The notes under the pieces were generated by a model. That model did not search any database. It was not told the origin of the DNA and was given only the letters and a program-made list of their open reading frames with translations. The translations under genes were made by a program, and so were the position numbers. A stretch of DNA of 64,000 nucleotides from Pseudomonas sp. 10-1B (GTDB lineage: Bacteria; Pseudomonadota; Gammaproteobacteria; Pseudomonadales; Pseudomonadaceae), in the NCBI RefSeq assembly GCF_000935045.1, contig NZ_JYKS01000023.1:124001-188000 (forward strand). Direction: 5' to 3'. This document shows positions 8,901 through 17,163 of this stretch, piece after piece (the first letter of the stretch is position 1; each line of letters begins with the position of its first letter).

Positions 8901-8984
8901 ACGCTGTTTACCCTGTTTGTGCTGCCGTGTATCTACACCTTGCTGGCGCACAAGACGGTGGCCAAGGAGCCCGTTGAGGCCTGA
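5940..8984 (+). CDS. RND multidrug efflux permease (MexW-like)
   Basis: 1014 residues, the normal size for HAE1-type RND pumps. The ATG follows AGGAGG with good spacing. The N-terminus (FTDPFIRRPVLASVVSLLI) is the first transmembrane helix, followed by a large periplasmic loop. TM4 holds the proton-relay Asp pair in GLVVDDAIVVVENIH, and the second half repeats the fold with QFESFRDPLVILVTVPL and LIGLISKHGILIVEFANQLR. It forms the inner-membrane trimer that exports drugs with the adaptor encoded just upstream. No outer-membrane channel gene is present, so it must borrow one (OprM/TtgC type), as described for MexVW of P. aeruginosa. Substrates cannot be read from the sequence. Confidence 0.93.
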   Translation: MAFTDPFIRRPVLASVVSLLILLLGFQAWNTLQIRQYPQMENALITVTTAYPGANAETIQGYITQPLQQSLASAEGIDYMTSVSRQNFSIISIYARIGADSDRLFTELLAKANEVRNKLPQDSEDPVLSKEAADASALMYISFYSKEMSNPQITDYLSRVIQPKLATLPGMAEAEILGNQVFAMRIWIDPVKLAGFGLSATDVTTAVRRYNFLSAAGEVKGEYVVTSINASTELKSAEAFAALPVKTSGDSRVLLGDVARVEMGAENYDTVSSFDGTPSVYIGIKATPAANPLEVIKEVRRIMPELESQLPSALKVSIAYDATLFIQASIDEVIKTLGEAVLIVIVVVFLFLGALRSVLIPVVTIPLSMIGVLFFMQMMGYSLNLLTLLAMVLAIGLVVDDAIVVVENIHRHMEEGKSPFDAALEGAREIAMPVISMTITLAAVYAPIGFLTGLTGALFKEFALTLAGAVIISGIVALTLSPMMCALLLRHEQNPSGLAHRLDLLFGRLKVRYQRLLHATLDSRPVVLVFALIILCLIPVLLKFTQNELAPNEDQGVIFMMSSSPQPANLDYLNAYTDEFTPLFKAFPEYYSSFQINGFNGVQSGIGGFLLKPWSERERTQMELLPLVQAKLEEIAGLQIFGFNLPSLPGTGEGLPFQFVINTAGDYPALLDVAQRIKARAQESGKFAFLDIDLAFDKPEVVVDIDRAKAAQMGVSMDTLGGTLATLLGEAEINRFTLEGRSYKVIAQVERPYRDNPGWLNNYYVKNDQGQLLPLSTLITLSDRARPRQLNQFQQLNAAIIQGVPMVSLGEALQTVQDIAREEAPEGFAFDYAGVARQYVQEGSALWVTFGLALAIIFLVLAAQFESFRDPLVILVTVPLSICGALLPLFLGISSMNIYTQVGLVTLIGLISKHGILIVEFANQLRKELGLSVREAIEEAAAIRLRPVLMTTAAMVFGMVPLILATGAGAVSRFDIGTVIATGMSIGTLFTLFVLPCIYTLLAHKTVAKEPVEA

Positions 8985-8988
8985 ACGG

Positions 8989-9080
8989 GCCTCTTCGCGG
9001 GCTTGCCCGCTCCCACAGGTATGGCACCCGTTTCGGAACCAGTGCAGTACCTGTGGGAGCGGGCAAGCCCGCGAAAAGGC
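8989..9080. repeat. Paired REP element, family B
   Basis: 33-base arms (8989-9021 and 9048-9080) pair with one mismatch. The core is GCGGGCTTGCCCGC with CTGTGGGAGC. It lies at the 3' end of the pump gene, between convergent operons. Confidence 0.9.
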
Positions 9081-9095
9081 CGGTGAGGCACATGC

Positions 9096-9133
9096 AAAAA
9101 CGCCAGAGGCCCCGCGATTGCGGGGCCTCTGGC
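9096..9133 (-). terminator. Strong terminator of the wapQ operon
   Basis: A perfect 14-bp stem (9102-9115 with 9120-9133) around GATT. On the - strand it is followed by GTTTTTG, so it ends the operon running leftward from 10771. On the + strand the T-run is weak (ATTTCCC), so it may only partly stop readthrough from the efflux operon. Confidence 0.88.
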
Positions 9134-9152
9134 ATTTCCCTCCACCCCAGCT

Positions 9153-9386
9153 TCAGCCAGACGGCCGCAAGCCCTGGCGCATGCCGAACAGGAACAGCAA
9201 CAGGTCCTGGTCCGGCTCGACCTTGGCCTGCTGCTGCGGTTTAAGATCCCGCGGCAACGCACACTGGTCGGCCATCGCGGCCTTGCTGAACACCATTGGC
9301 CTCGGCTCTTCCCAGGCTGCCACCGCCACGGTGGTCACCGCCAGGCCAGCAATCAGGAATAAAGCTCGAGCTATTTCTAGTTTCAT
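9153..9386 (-). CDS. Small exported protein of unknown function
   Basis: 77 residues from the ATG at 9384-9386, which overlaps the TAA of the upstream kinase gene by one base (TAATG), a typical coupled start. The first ~23 residues (MKLEIARALFLIAGLAVTTV) are a clean signal peptide ending near AVAAW, so the mature protein is about 53 residues, with one Cys (DQCALPRDL) and a C-terminal LLLFLFGMRQGLRP segment. No domain is recognised. It is last in the methyltransferase-LPS kinase operon and corresponds to PA4377 of PAO1 from memory, which argues for an envelope-related role. Confidence 0.75.
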   Translation of the reverse strand: MKLEIARALFLIAGLAVTTVAVAAWEEPRPMVFSKAAMADQCALPRDLKPQQQAKVEPDQDLLLFLFGMRQGLRPSG

Positions 9387-10084
9387 TACTCTAACCCTTT
9401 GACAGCGCTGCCAAACGCCATCTGGTAAAAGTAGAGCAGTGTTTGCCACTCCGCATCGTTCAACGACGAATGGCGGCGCAACTGGCGCAGGTCGTTACCC
9501 GCCGCGCGCTGGCAGCTGATGCGCCGCCGGCACTTCTCCAGGTCCAGCAGCGCCACTTCGACGCGGGCCTGCTCGCCCTCGCCGATCACCTTGATGAACA
9601 CATGCTTGCCATACAGGCAGCCGTGCTGCCAATGCCCAAGGTGCATGCGCGCGAGGTTGTCCGCCAGGTCCTTGAGCATGCGCTCATGCACCACCTGTGG
9701 GTAGCGCTCACGGGCACCTTCGGCATGCCAGGTGTCGAGCTCGACGAAGCCGTCCAGCGCTTCGCTCACCAGCAGCGCACGCCACTGGTGGTCGGCATCG
9801 CGCTCGGCGCCACAGAAGACGATGCGCGGTACACGCACGCCCAGCTGCTCGAAGCTGTTCAGCGCATCGAGTTCACGCAGTACGGTGGGCCGCCCGAAAG
9901 GGTGTAGCAGGCTGCGGTAGATATGCCCGACCTGGCGCTTGGCGTACAGCAGCTTGCCATCGGCATCGTTGAGGCGTTGCACGCCACTCTCGCCACCGCG
10001 CCGCTGGTTAGGCTCCTCGACCCACTCGCCCTGCTGGCGCCAGTAAAAATCGAACCGCGACTCCCCTTTCTGGGCTACAGCCAT
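9386..10084 (-). CDS. wapQ: InaA/WaaP-family lipopolysaccharide core kinase
   Basis: 232 residues from the ATG at 10082-10084, preceded by AAGGGG within the tail of the methyltransferase gene. The fold is that of Kdo/WaaP kinases (PF06293): DNLARMHLGHWQHGCLYGKH carries the catalytic-loop-like segment and VALLDLEKCRRR the metal-binding Asp. Such enzymes phosphorylate heptose or Kdo in the LPS inner core at the cytoplasmic face. In P. fluorescens WCS365 a methyltransferase/wapQ operon next to colRS is reported to be controlled by ColRS (from memory), and this arrangement is the same. It is 6 bases downstream of the methyltransferase gene and overlaps the next small gene. Confidence 0.85.
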   Translation of the reverse strand: MAVAQKGESRFDFYWRQQGEWVEEPNQRRGGESGVQRLNDADGKLLYAKRQVGHIYRSLLHPFGRPTVLRELDALNSFEQLGVRVPRIVFCGAERDADHQWRALLVSEALDGFVELDTWHAEGARERYPQVVHERMLKDLADNLARMHLGHWQHGCLYGKHVFIKVIGEGEQARVEVALLDLEKCRRRISCQRAAGNDLRQLRRHSSLNDAEWQTLLYFYQMAFGSAVKGLE

Positions 10085-10090
10085 CAAACA

Positions 10091-10771
10091 CTACCCCTTA
10101 CGCAACACATAGACCCGCCACATGGCATAGAACGGCAGGAAGTCGAGGCGCTCCTGGATTCTGAAGCCGGCGGCCGTGAATTCTTCTTCGACCGTATCGG
10201 CCGGTAACACGAAACGGTTCTGGTAATTGTCCTGCTCGGCCTTGGCGCTGCGGCGCTGCTCCAGCTTTTTCCGGCGCCAGGCCTTGAAGTTGCCATCCAC
10301 CCACAGTGACAGGATCACACTATCACGGCTAACCCGTTGAAATTCCGAAAGAATGGCCTTTCTGTGCGGCGCTTCGCCAATGTGATGGAACAGGCGCATG
10401 CAGAAAATGCTGTCCACCGAATTGTCCGGCAGGTCGATGGCAAACGCCGAGGTTTGCAAGGGCCGTACCCGTGCCACCACCTCTGGCGGTTGCGCGGCAC
10501 AGGCTGTCTCGATCATCGCCTCGGAGTTGTCAGCACCAATGATCACCCGGTTGGGTTTTTCTGCCAGCAGTGGCCAGAAGCGGCCGGCACCGCACGGCAG
10601 GTCAAGGACCAGGCCAGGCTCACCGGCCAATGCCAGGGCACGACGCGCCAGTTGCTCATCTCGCTTGTGGGATAGACGTCGCGCCAGGCCATCCTGGTGC
10701 TTGAGAAAGTACTCACGCGCATGTTGTTCGTCGTACTTCTCGGAAAATTCAAGCTTGATGGGGCTACGCAT
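10091..10771 (-). CDS. Class I SAM-dependent methyltransferase of the colRS-wapQ region
   Basis: 226 residues. Motif I is visible as GLVLDLPCGAGRFWPLL, followed by NRVIIGADNSEAMIE and the later NSVDSIFCMRLFHHI, all typical of Methyltransf_11-type enzymes. The substrate is unknown; the operon context with an LPS kinase suggests an envelope molecule but this is inference. It matches the 222-residue ORF described between colS and wapQ in P. fluorescens and PA4379 of PAO1 (from memory). A site resembling the ColR box lies 67-82 bases upstream, which would make this the first gene of a ColR-controlled operon. Confidence 0.85.
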   Translation of the reverse strand: MRSPIKLEFSEKYDEQHAREYFLKHQDGLARRLSHKRDEQLARRALALAGEPGLVLDLPCGAGRFWPLLAEKPNRVIIGADNSEAMIETACAAQPPEVVARVRPLQTSAFAIDLPDNSVDSIFCMRLFHHIGEAPHRKAILSEFQRVSRDSVILSLWVDGNFKAWRRKKLEQRRSAKAEQDNYQNRFVLPADTVEEEFTAAGFRIQERLDFLPFYAMWRVYVLRKG

Positions 10772-10837
10772 TGGGCATCTCCTGACTCCATTGCGCCCAC
10801 CTTAGGTAATCAAGCGTTGGAATCAGGTCATGCCAAT

Positions 10838-10853
10838 GTGAAAAAAGTGTTGC
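10838..10853 (-). promoter_or_regulatory. Possible ColR box upstream of the methyltransferase-wapQ operon
   Basis: On the - strand the site reads GCAACACTTTTTTCAC. The consensus I recall for P. putida ColR is (T/C)(T/C)NA(C/G)NN(T/C)TTTTTCAC; 15 of 16 positions fit. It lies in the 107-base gap between colS and the methyltransferase gene and points the same way as the operon. Confidence 0.5.
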
Positions 10854-10878
10854 CCGCCACATCAGCCGTTACAGCACA

Positions 10879-12189
10879 TTACTCGGGCAACGGCTCCAGC
10901 TCGCCCTTGGCCGCAGTGTTGCTCAGGTCCACCTGAAAACGGCAACCGTGCGGGAAGGTTGATGTGAGGGTGACATGCCAGCCCTGGTCGTCACAGATCC
11001 GCTGTACCAGCGACAAGCCCAACCCCAGGCCCTCGCCGCGCCGCTCGTCACCACGCACGAACGGCCGGAACATCGCCTCGCGCTGCTCTTCGGGGATCCC
11101 CACGCCACTGTCCTCCACGCTGAAGCCATTGGCTTCCAGGCTCAAACGGATGTAGCCACTGTCGGTGTAGTGCGCCGCATTGCGCAGCAGGTTGCCCATC
11201 ACCGACTGCAGGAAGGTGGCGTTGTACAGCACCGGGCTGGCACTGACGCGTCCATCGAAATACAAGGCCAAGCCCTTCTGCTCGATGGTGTCGCGCCAGA
11301 CACCGATGAGTTCGTCGGCCACTTCCCGCAGGGTCGCCCGGGATGCCACCGCGCCTTCGTCGCGCTGCGCCCGGGCCAGCATCAGGAACGTCTTGACCAG
11401 CTCACGCATTTCTTCCGTGGCCCGCGCCACGCGCTCCACCTGGCTGCGCGAGCGCGCGTCCAGCGTAGGGTTCTCCATCAGCAGCTCGCAGGAAGTGGCC
11501 AGCACCATCAAGGGCGTGCGCAGTTCGTGGCTGACGTCGCTGGTGAACAGCCGTTCGCGGGTCAACGCGTCGCGCAGGCGGCCCAGGGTGTCGTCGAAGG
11601 CCACCGCCAGTTGGCCGACTTCGTCCGCGGCATAGTCCGGCGCCAAGGGCGGGGCCAGGCCCAGCAATTGGTCGCGGTGGCGTACCTGGCGCGCCAGGCG
11701 GATCACCGGCGCCATCACCCGGCGCGCCACCAGCCAGCCGAGGATGACCGCCAGCACCAGGCTGAGCACGAAGCCCACCACCACCACCGCGAACAGCACG
11801 CGCTCGCGCTCTTCGAAGTCGCTCTGGTCCTGCAGCAGCACATAGTGGCGGCCATCGACGATCTCGACCATGGCGTGGTACGACAGCTGGTCGCGGAACA
11901 CCTCGTGGAAGCCACGGTCGAGGTGGCGCAGGTCCTTGGGCAGCTCGAAGTCGTCACGCCCGCCGCTGAAGTAGAACAACTGGTCGGGGCGCGGCCGGTG
12001 GCTCCAGTCATTGACGCTGTCCATGCGCAGCAGGCGCTGCAGGTCACCGCCCAGCACCGAGGAAATCAGCCGCTCTTCGACCAGGTGCACGGTGGCGACG
12101 ATGCCGAAGGCGAAGGCCCCGGCCACCAGCGCGCTCATCAGGGCAAAAGCGATGATGATGCGCTGGGCAAGGCTTTGCTTAAACTCCAT
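10879..12189 (-). CDS. colS: Membrane sensor histidine kinase ColS
   Basis: 436 residues from the ATG at 12187-12189, which overlaps the end of colR by 11 bases. Order: TM1 (~11-33), a periplasmic loop of about 95 residues, TM2 (~131-155), HAMP, HisKA with H221 in SDVSHELRTP, and HATPase with N (LLRNAAHY), DSGVGIP and GLGLGLSL. The periplasmic loop carries H35-LV-E38 right after TM1 and E126-ER-E129 just before TM2. ExxE-type pairs in this domain are reported to sense Zn and Fe(III) in P. putida ColS (from memory). With ColR it guards membrane integrity under excess metal or phenol. Position next to colR and the wapQ operon supports the name. Confidence 0.9.
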   Translation of the reverse strand: MEFKQSLAQRIIIAFALMSALVAGAFAFGIVATVHLVEERLISSVLGGDLQRLLRMDSVNDWSHRPRPDQLFYFSGGRDDFELPKDLRHLDRGFHEVFRDQLSYHAMVEIVDGRHYVLLQDQSDFEERERVLFAVVVVGFVLSLVLAVILGWLVARRVMAPVIRLARQVRHRDQLLGLAPPLAPDYAADEVGQLAVAFDDTLGRLRDALTRERLFTSDVSHELRTPLMVLATSCELLMENPTLDARSRSQVERVARATEEMRELVKTFLMLARAQRDEGAVASRATLREVADELIGVWRDTIEQKGLALYFDGRVSASPVLYNATFLQSVMGNLLRNAAHYTDSGYIRLSLEANGFSVEDSGVGIPEEQREAMFRPFVRGDERRGEGLGLGLSLVQRICDDQGWHVTLTSTFPHGCRFQVDLSNTAAKGELEPLPE

Positions 12190-12862
12190 CGCGGCCCTCG
12201 GCGAGGCGATAGCCGACGCCATGGACGGTATGCAACAGCGTTTTTTCGAACGGTTTGTCGATCACCTGGCGCAGCTGGTGCACATGGCTGCGCAGGCTGT
12301 CGCTGTCAGGGCAGTCGTCGCCCCACAGGGCTTCTTCCAGCACCTCACGGCGCAAGACATGTGGGCTTTTCTGCATCAGCACCGCCAGCAACTTGAGGCC
12401 GACCGGGTTGAGCTTGAGCAGCCGGCCCTGGCGGGTGACTTCCAGGGTATCGAGGTCATAGCTGAGGTCGGCCACCTGCAGGGTACGGCGCCCGCCGCCC
12501 TGGGCACGGCGCAGCACCGCTTCGATGCGTGCCGCCAGCTCCGACAGGGCGAACGGCTTGAGCAGGTAATCGTCGGCACCGGAGCGGAAACCTTGCAGAC
12601 GGTCGTCCAACTGGTCACGAGCGGTGAGCATGATCACTGGCGTGTCGCGGCGGGCATCCTCGCGCAGACGCTTGCACAGGGTATAGCCATCGATCCCGGG
12701 CAGCATGATGTCGAGCACGATCAGGTCGTAGTGCTCGGTGGCAGCCAGGTGCAGGCCGGACAGGCCATCCTGGGCGCAGTCGACGGTGTAGCCCTTCATG
12801 CCCAGGTAATCGGCCAGGTTGGCCAGGATATCGCGGTTGTCTTCAACCAAAAGAATGCGCAT
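12179..12862 (-). CDS. colR: OmpR-family response regulator ColR
   Basis: 227 residues from the ATG at 12860-12862, preceded by AGGAG at 8 bases; the frame extends further upstream but without a receiver-domain match. The receiver domain shows the acidic pair E7-D8, phospho-acceptor D51 (LIVLDIMLPG) and the conserved Lys in YLLKPF. The C-terminal winged helix is of OmpR type (LRREVLEEALWG, LRSHVHQLRQVIDKP). It overlaps colS by 11 bases, so the pair is co-translated. ColR is the DNA-binding output of the ColRS system and is expected to act on envelope genes including the operon at 9153-10771. Confidence 0.92.
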   Translation of the reverse strand: MRILLVEDNRDILANLADYLGMKGYTVDCAQDGLSGLHLAATEHYDLIVLDIMLPGIDGYTLCKRLREDARRDTPVIMLTARDQLDDRLQGFRSGADDYLLKPFALSELAARIEAVLRRAQGGGRRTLQVADLSYDLDTLEVTRQGRLLKLNPVGLKLLAVLMQKSPHVLRREVLEEALWGDDCPDSDSLRSHVHQLRQVIDKPFEKTLLHTVHGVGYRLAEGRDGV

Positions 12863-12960
12863 CGGTTTCTCCTGTGCGGCGCTTCTCGCTGTAGTGCGCG
12901 GCAGGCGCAGCTTAAGGCCTATGCCCGCACGGTGCCAGCCCCAGGGAAAATTCACCGGAC

Positions 12961-12976
12961 TTGACGGTTTTTTCAC
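12961..12976 (+). promoter_or_regulatory. Possible ColR box upstream of colR
   Basis: TTGACGGTTTTTTCAC fits all 16 positions of the ColR consensus as I recall it. It is on the + strand, 99 bases before the colR start and opposite to colR transcription. TTCAC recurs 11 bp further on (TTCAC-TGATCC-TTCAC), the spacing usual for OmpR-family half-sites. Autoregulation is a reasonable guess, not shown. Confidence 0.45.
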
Positions 12977-13083
12977 TGATCCTTCACGGGCTCGATCTCA
13001 CACACGCTGAAGATGCCGCGGCGAGCACTGATAACCCTGATACCATTGCCAGAAACCATAGAATTTCCCAGAGGCTTATGCGA

Positions 13084-13130
13084 TCCCTGTGGGAGCGGCC
13101 TTGTGTCGCGATGGGCTGCACAGCAGCCCC
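13084..13130. repeat. Single REP, family C
   Basis: One unpaired copy of the CTGTGGGAGCGGCCTTGTGT-CGCGATGGGC type, followed by a GGGCTGC-ACA-GCAGCCC hairpin. The same sequence occurs paired at 17053-17157 and 30173-30295. Confidence 0.8.
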
Positions 13131-13151
13131 AATGGCCATCATAGAAAAACG

Positions 13152-13185
13152 AAAAAGCCCCGGCTCTCACGAACCGGGGCTTTTT
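13152..13185 (-). terminator. groESL terminator
   Basis: AAAAAGCCCCGG and its complement (13152-13163 with 13174-13185) form a stem with a 10-base loop, ending in T on either strand. It lies 25 bases beyond the groEL stop and should end groESL transcription; it could work in both directions. Confidence 0.9.
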
Positions 13186-13209
13186 CATGGTGCAGGGGGT
13201 AAGGCTGGC

Positions 13210-14856
<1,647 letters not shown>

Positions 14857-14898
14857 TTAATCCTTGGAATTCTTTGGAGTAACGGGAAGTCGGGGAAA

Positions 14899-15192
14899 TC
14901 AGCCTTCGATGACGGCGAGGATTTCGTTCTCGGCCATGACCAGCAGGTCTTCGCCATCGACTTTCACGGTGTTGCTGCCCGAGTAAGGGCCGAAAACCAC
15001 TTTGTCACCCACTTTCACGGCCAGCGCGCGAACTTCGCCGTTGTCCAGGATGCGACCGGTGCCGACGGCGACGACTTCGCCGCGGTTTGGTTTTTCAGCG
15101 GCCGAACCCGGCAGGACGATACCGCCAGCGGTTTTCGATTCTTCTTCGCTGCGACGGATGACGACGCGGTCATGCAGAGGACGAAGCTTCAT
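14899..15192 (-). CDS. groES: Co-chaperonin GroES
   Basis: 97 residues from the ATG at 15190-15192 (GGGAGAG at good spacing). The frame is open far upstream, but homology begins at [14 protein letters not shown]. The mobile loop ([17 protein letters not shown]) that docks on GroEL is intact, as is the C-terminal [10 protein letters not shown]. It is the lid of the GroEL cage and first gene of the groESL operon, probably driven by the sigma-32-type promoter about 150-180 bases upstream. Confidence 0.99.
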   Translation of the reverse strand: MKLRPLHDRVVIRRSEEESKTAGGIVLPGSAAEKPNRGEVVAVGTGRILDNGEVRALAVKVGDKVVFGPYSGSNTVKVDGEDLLVMAENEILAVIEG

Positions 15193-15340
15193 TGTCGATC
15201 TCTCCCAAATTGTGGTTTTCATCGGCCGGTGTCGACACCGGCGGGTTGATGCAGTCCGGCGTTGCCGGGAGGTGGCCCGCAATGGGCGAACCACCTGAGT
15301 CATGTCTGGCGTTGCCACCAGAAACCTTGCGGTGACCACA

Positions 15341-15369
15341 TACATGAGGCCGCCATATTCAATTACAAG
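15341..15369 (-). promoter_or_regulatory. Likely sigma-32 heat-shock promoter of groESL
   Basis: On the - strand CTTGTAA (15369-15363) and CCTCATGTA (15349-15341) are separated by 13 bases. This is close to the sigma-32 pattern CTTGAAA / CCCCATnTA. Transcription would start near 15333, leaving a leader of about 140 bases before groES. Confidence 0.6.
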
Positions 15370-15417
15370 GCTTGTTTCAGAAAATTTTTCATTAGCCAGT
15401 GGATTGCGCAAAAAGCT

Positions 15418-15721
15418 GGGGCCGCTTCGCGCCCCATTCCGACCGGTCCGGCGCCCCGGCAAGGCCGCTCCCACAGGGGATGCATATTTCCTGTGGGCTG
15501 CTCTGTCGCGCAGAGAACTCAATTCGTTAGCGCGACGCGGCCTCTGTGGGAGCGGGCGTGCCCGCGAAGAATCCAACACGGTGGATGGCACCGGCTGCGC
15601 CGGTGTTCGCGGGCATGCCCGCTCCCACAGGGACCCTGCTAATCAATAAGTTATGTGTTGTTCTATGAGAACAGCCTTGCCGGGGCGCCGGACCGGTCGG
15701 AATGGGGCGCGAAGCGGCCCC
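15418..15721. repeat. Composite REP cluster with 48-bp outer inverted repeat
   Basis: Most of the 535-base gap between fxsA and groES. A perfect 48-bp inverted repeat (15418-15465 and 15674-15721, containing GACCGGTC and a GGGGCCGCTTCGCGCCCC hairpin) encloses further REP copies: CCCACAGGGG near 15480, and an inverted pair with GCGGGCGTGCCCGC near 15552 and GCGGGCATGCCCGC near 15612. The inner pair differs from the usual GCGGGCTTGCCCGC. It looks like REP elements nested inside another REP pair. No gene is seen. Confidence 0.85.
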
Positions 15722-15727
15722 CGGCCT

Positions 15728-16189
15728 TTATTTGTCGCGGCGCTCGTACTCGCCCTCGATCACGTTCGGACGATGGCCGCCATCACGCGGCTGCGCCTGG
15801 AACGGGTCGTCCTGGAACGCGCGCTGGCGCATGGCCTGGGCTTCGGCACGCTCACGCATCTTGCGCGCAGCCAGATGGCGGGTGAACGGCAGCAGGCACA
15901 ACAGGCCCAGCACGTCGCTGATGAAACCCGGCAGCAACAGCAGGCCGCCACCGACGGCCAGCATCATGCCCTGGAACATGTCCTCGGCGGGCAGTTCGCC
16001 ACGCTGCAGGCTTTCACGGGCACGCAGTGCGGTGGCCAGGCCGGCCACCCGCATCACCAGCACACCCAGGGCGGAGCCGGCGATGATCAGCAGCAGCGCC
16101 GGGAAGAAACCGATGGCGGCGCTGACCTTGACGAAGACGAACAGCTCCAGCACAGGAAAAATCAGAAACAGCAGTAGAAAAGCACGCAT
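15728..16189 (-). CDS. fxsA: FxsA-family inner membrane protein
   Basis: 153 residues from the ATG at 16187-16189, with AGGAA about 8 bases upstream. The first part has two or three hydrophobic helices (LLLFLIFPVLELFVF; IGFFPALLLIIAGSALG) and a further pair (MLAVGGGLLLLPGFISDVLG), followed by a charged cytoplasmic tail, the FxsA pattern (PF04186). In E. coli, excess FxsA relieves F-plasmid exclusion of phage T7; its normal role is unclear. It is next to groES in PAO1 as well (PA4387, from memory). Inner membrane location is expected. Confidence 0.93.
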   Translation of the reverse strand: MRAFLLLFLIFPVLELFVFVKVSAAIGFFPALLLIIAGSALGVLVMRVAGLATALRARESLQRGELPAEDMFQGMMLAVGGGLLLLPGFISDVLGLLCLLPFTRHLAARKMRERAEAQAMRQRAFQDDPFQAQPRDGGHRPNVIEGEYERRDK

Positions 16190-16254
16190 CAAGGATTCCT
16201 CGACGGAAGAGAACCTTCCAATAAGACCTCAGATGGATGCCTGTGCTGCGGATT

Positions 16255-16986
16255 TCAACCCTCGACTTCCGTCGCAACCGGCCACTGGTCGGCGCGAGCC
16301 AGCAAAACCAGGGCTTCGCGGACTTGTGTCGGCGTGTTGCAAATACTTGGGAAAGGCAGCCAGTGTACCGCCTGGCCAATGCGCAGGTGCATGCCCTCGC
16401 TGTCCACCCCGACCATCTGCGCTGGCGCATAGCGCGGCAGGTCGGTCAGCGCCACATAGTGGGCAATGGCATTGGCGTGATCGCTGTTCATGTGCTCGAC
16501 CATGCTCGCCTCGGCCTTGCCGGCGAACGGGTTGGCCAAGGTCACCTGGTCGAGCCAGTGGATCGCGCCGAAGCCGCCGATGTAGCGGTGGCGCACCGGC
16601 TGCAGCACCCAGAAGTCGAAGTCGTGGGCCTTGTGGTAGTTGGCGGCGTCCGGGAAGTAGCGGTAGTAGCGTTCGGCGGCGGCCTCGATGGTGGCCTCGT
16701 CCACCAGCTTGTGCGCCTCGGCCATCACCGTCAGGCGCCCCACGGCCTGCACATCCTCGGCTTCGCGCTCCCCCACCAGCAGGGAACACTTGGGGTCTTT
16801 CTGCAGGTTGTGGGTGTGCTGGGCGATGCGGCTGATGAGGATCAGCGGGTTGCCCTGGGCATCCAGGCAATACGGCACGACCGAGCCGAAGGGGTAGCCG
16901 GGCATCGATTTGGAATGGGTCGAGAGCACGCCGCGGTATTCCTTGAGCAGTAGTTCCCGGGCGGGGCGGATGGCGTTGGTAGTCAC
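16255..16986 (-). CDS. HugZ-like heme/FMN-binding split-barrel protein
   Basis: 243 residues from the GTG at 16984-16986, chosen because homology begins at ARELLLKEYRGVLSTHSKSM and AGGAG lies about 11 bases upstream; an ATG at 17032-17034 would add 16 residues. The N-terminal half is a pyridoxamine-phosphate-oxidase-like split barrel (GYPFGSVVPYCLDAQGNPLI), the C-terminal half is of DUF2470 type (VEHMNSDHANAIAHYV). Proteins of this layout include HugZ heme oxygenases of Helicobacter and Campylobacter, but many relatives have no tested activity. No heme-uptake gene is nearby, so the function is left open. Confidence 0.8.
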   Translation of the reverse strand: MTTNAIRPARELLLKEYRGVLSTHSKSMPGYPFGSVVPYCLDAQGNPLILISRIAQHTHNLQKDPKCSLLVGEREAEDVQAVGRLTVMAEAHKLVDEATIEAAAERYYRYFPDAANYHKAHDFDFWVLQPVRHRYIGGFGAIHWLDQVTLANPFAGKAEASMVEHMNSDHANAIAHYVALTDLPRYAPAQMVGVDSEGMHLRIGQAVHWLPFPSICNTPTQVREALVLLARADQWPVATEVEG

Positions 16987-17052
16987 TTGAGGGCGGCTCC
17001 TGGCGGCGGACTGGATGGGGGACAAGATAAGCATTATCACATCCAGTGCCAA

Positions 17053-17157
17053 TGGGGCCGCTGCGCAGCCCTTTCGCGACACAAGGCCGCTCCCACAAGG
17101 GATCGCGTCCCCCTGTGGGAGCGGCCTTGTGTCGCGATGGGCCGCAAAGCGGCCCCA
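17053..17157. repeat. Paired REP element, family C
   Basis: Inverted pair of the GCGGCCTTGTGTCGCGA type, with GGGGCCGC hairpins at both outer ends. It fills most of the gap between the HugZ-like and DUF481 genes. Confidence 0.9.
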
Positions 17158-17163
17158 AGGGAT

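Larger units (their letters stand above)
12863..13209. other. Gap between colR and groEL: colR leader, possible ColR site, REP, terminator
   Basis: 347 bases with no credible gene. It holds the colR leader (12863 to about 13080), a 16-base site resembling the ColR box at 12961-12976, a single REP at 13084-13130 and the groEL terminator at 13152-13185. No clear sigma-70 promoter for colR was found by eye. Confidence 0.7.

Noticed and set aside
14899..15591. N-terminally extended groES
   Set aside because: The extra 133 codons run through REP sequence and the promoter; the ATG at 15192 has a ribosome binding site and marks the start of homology.
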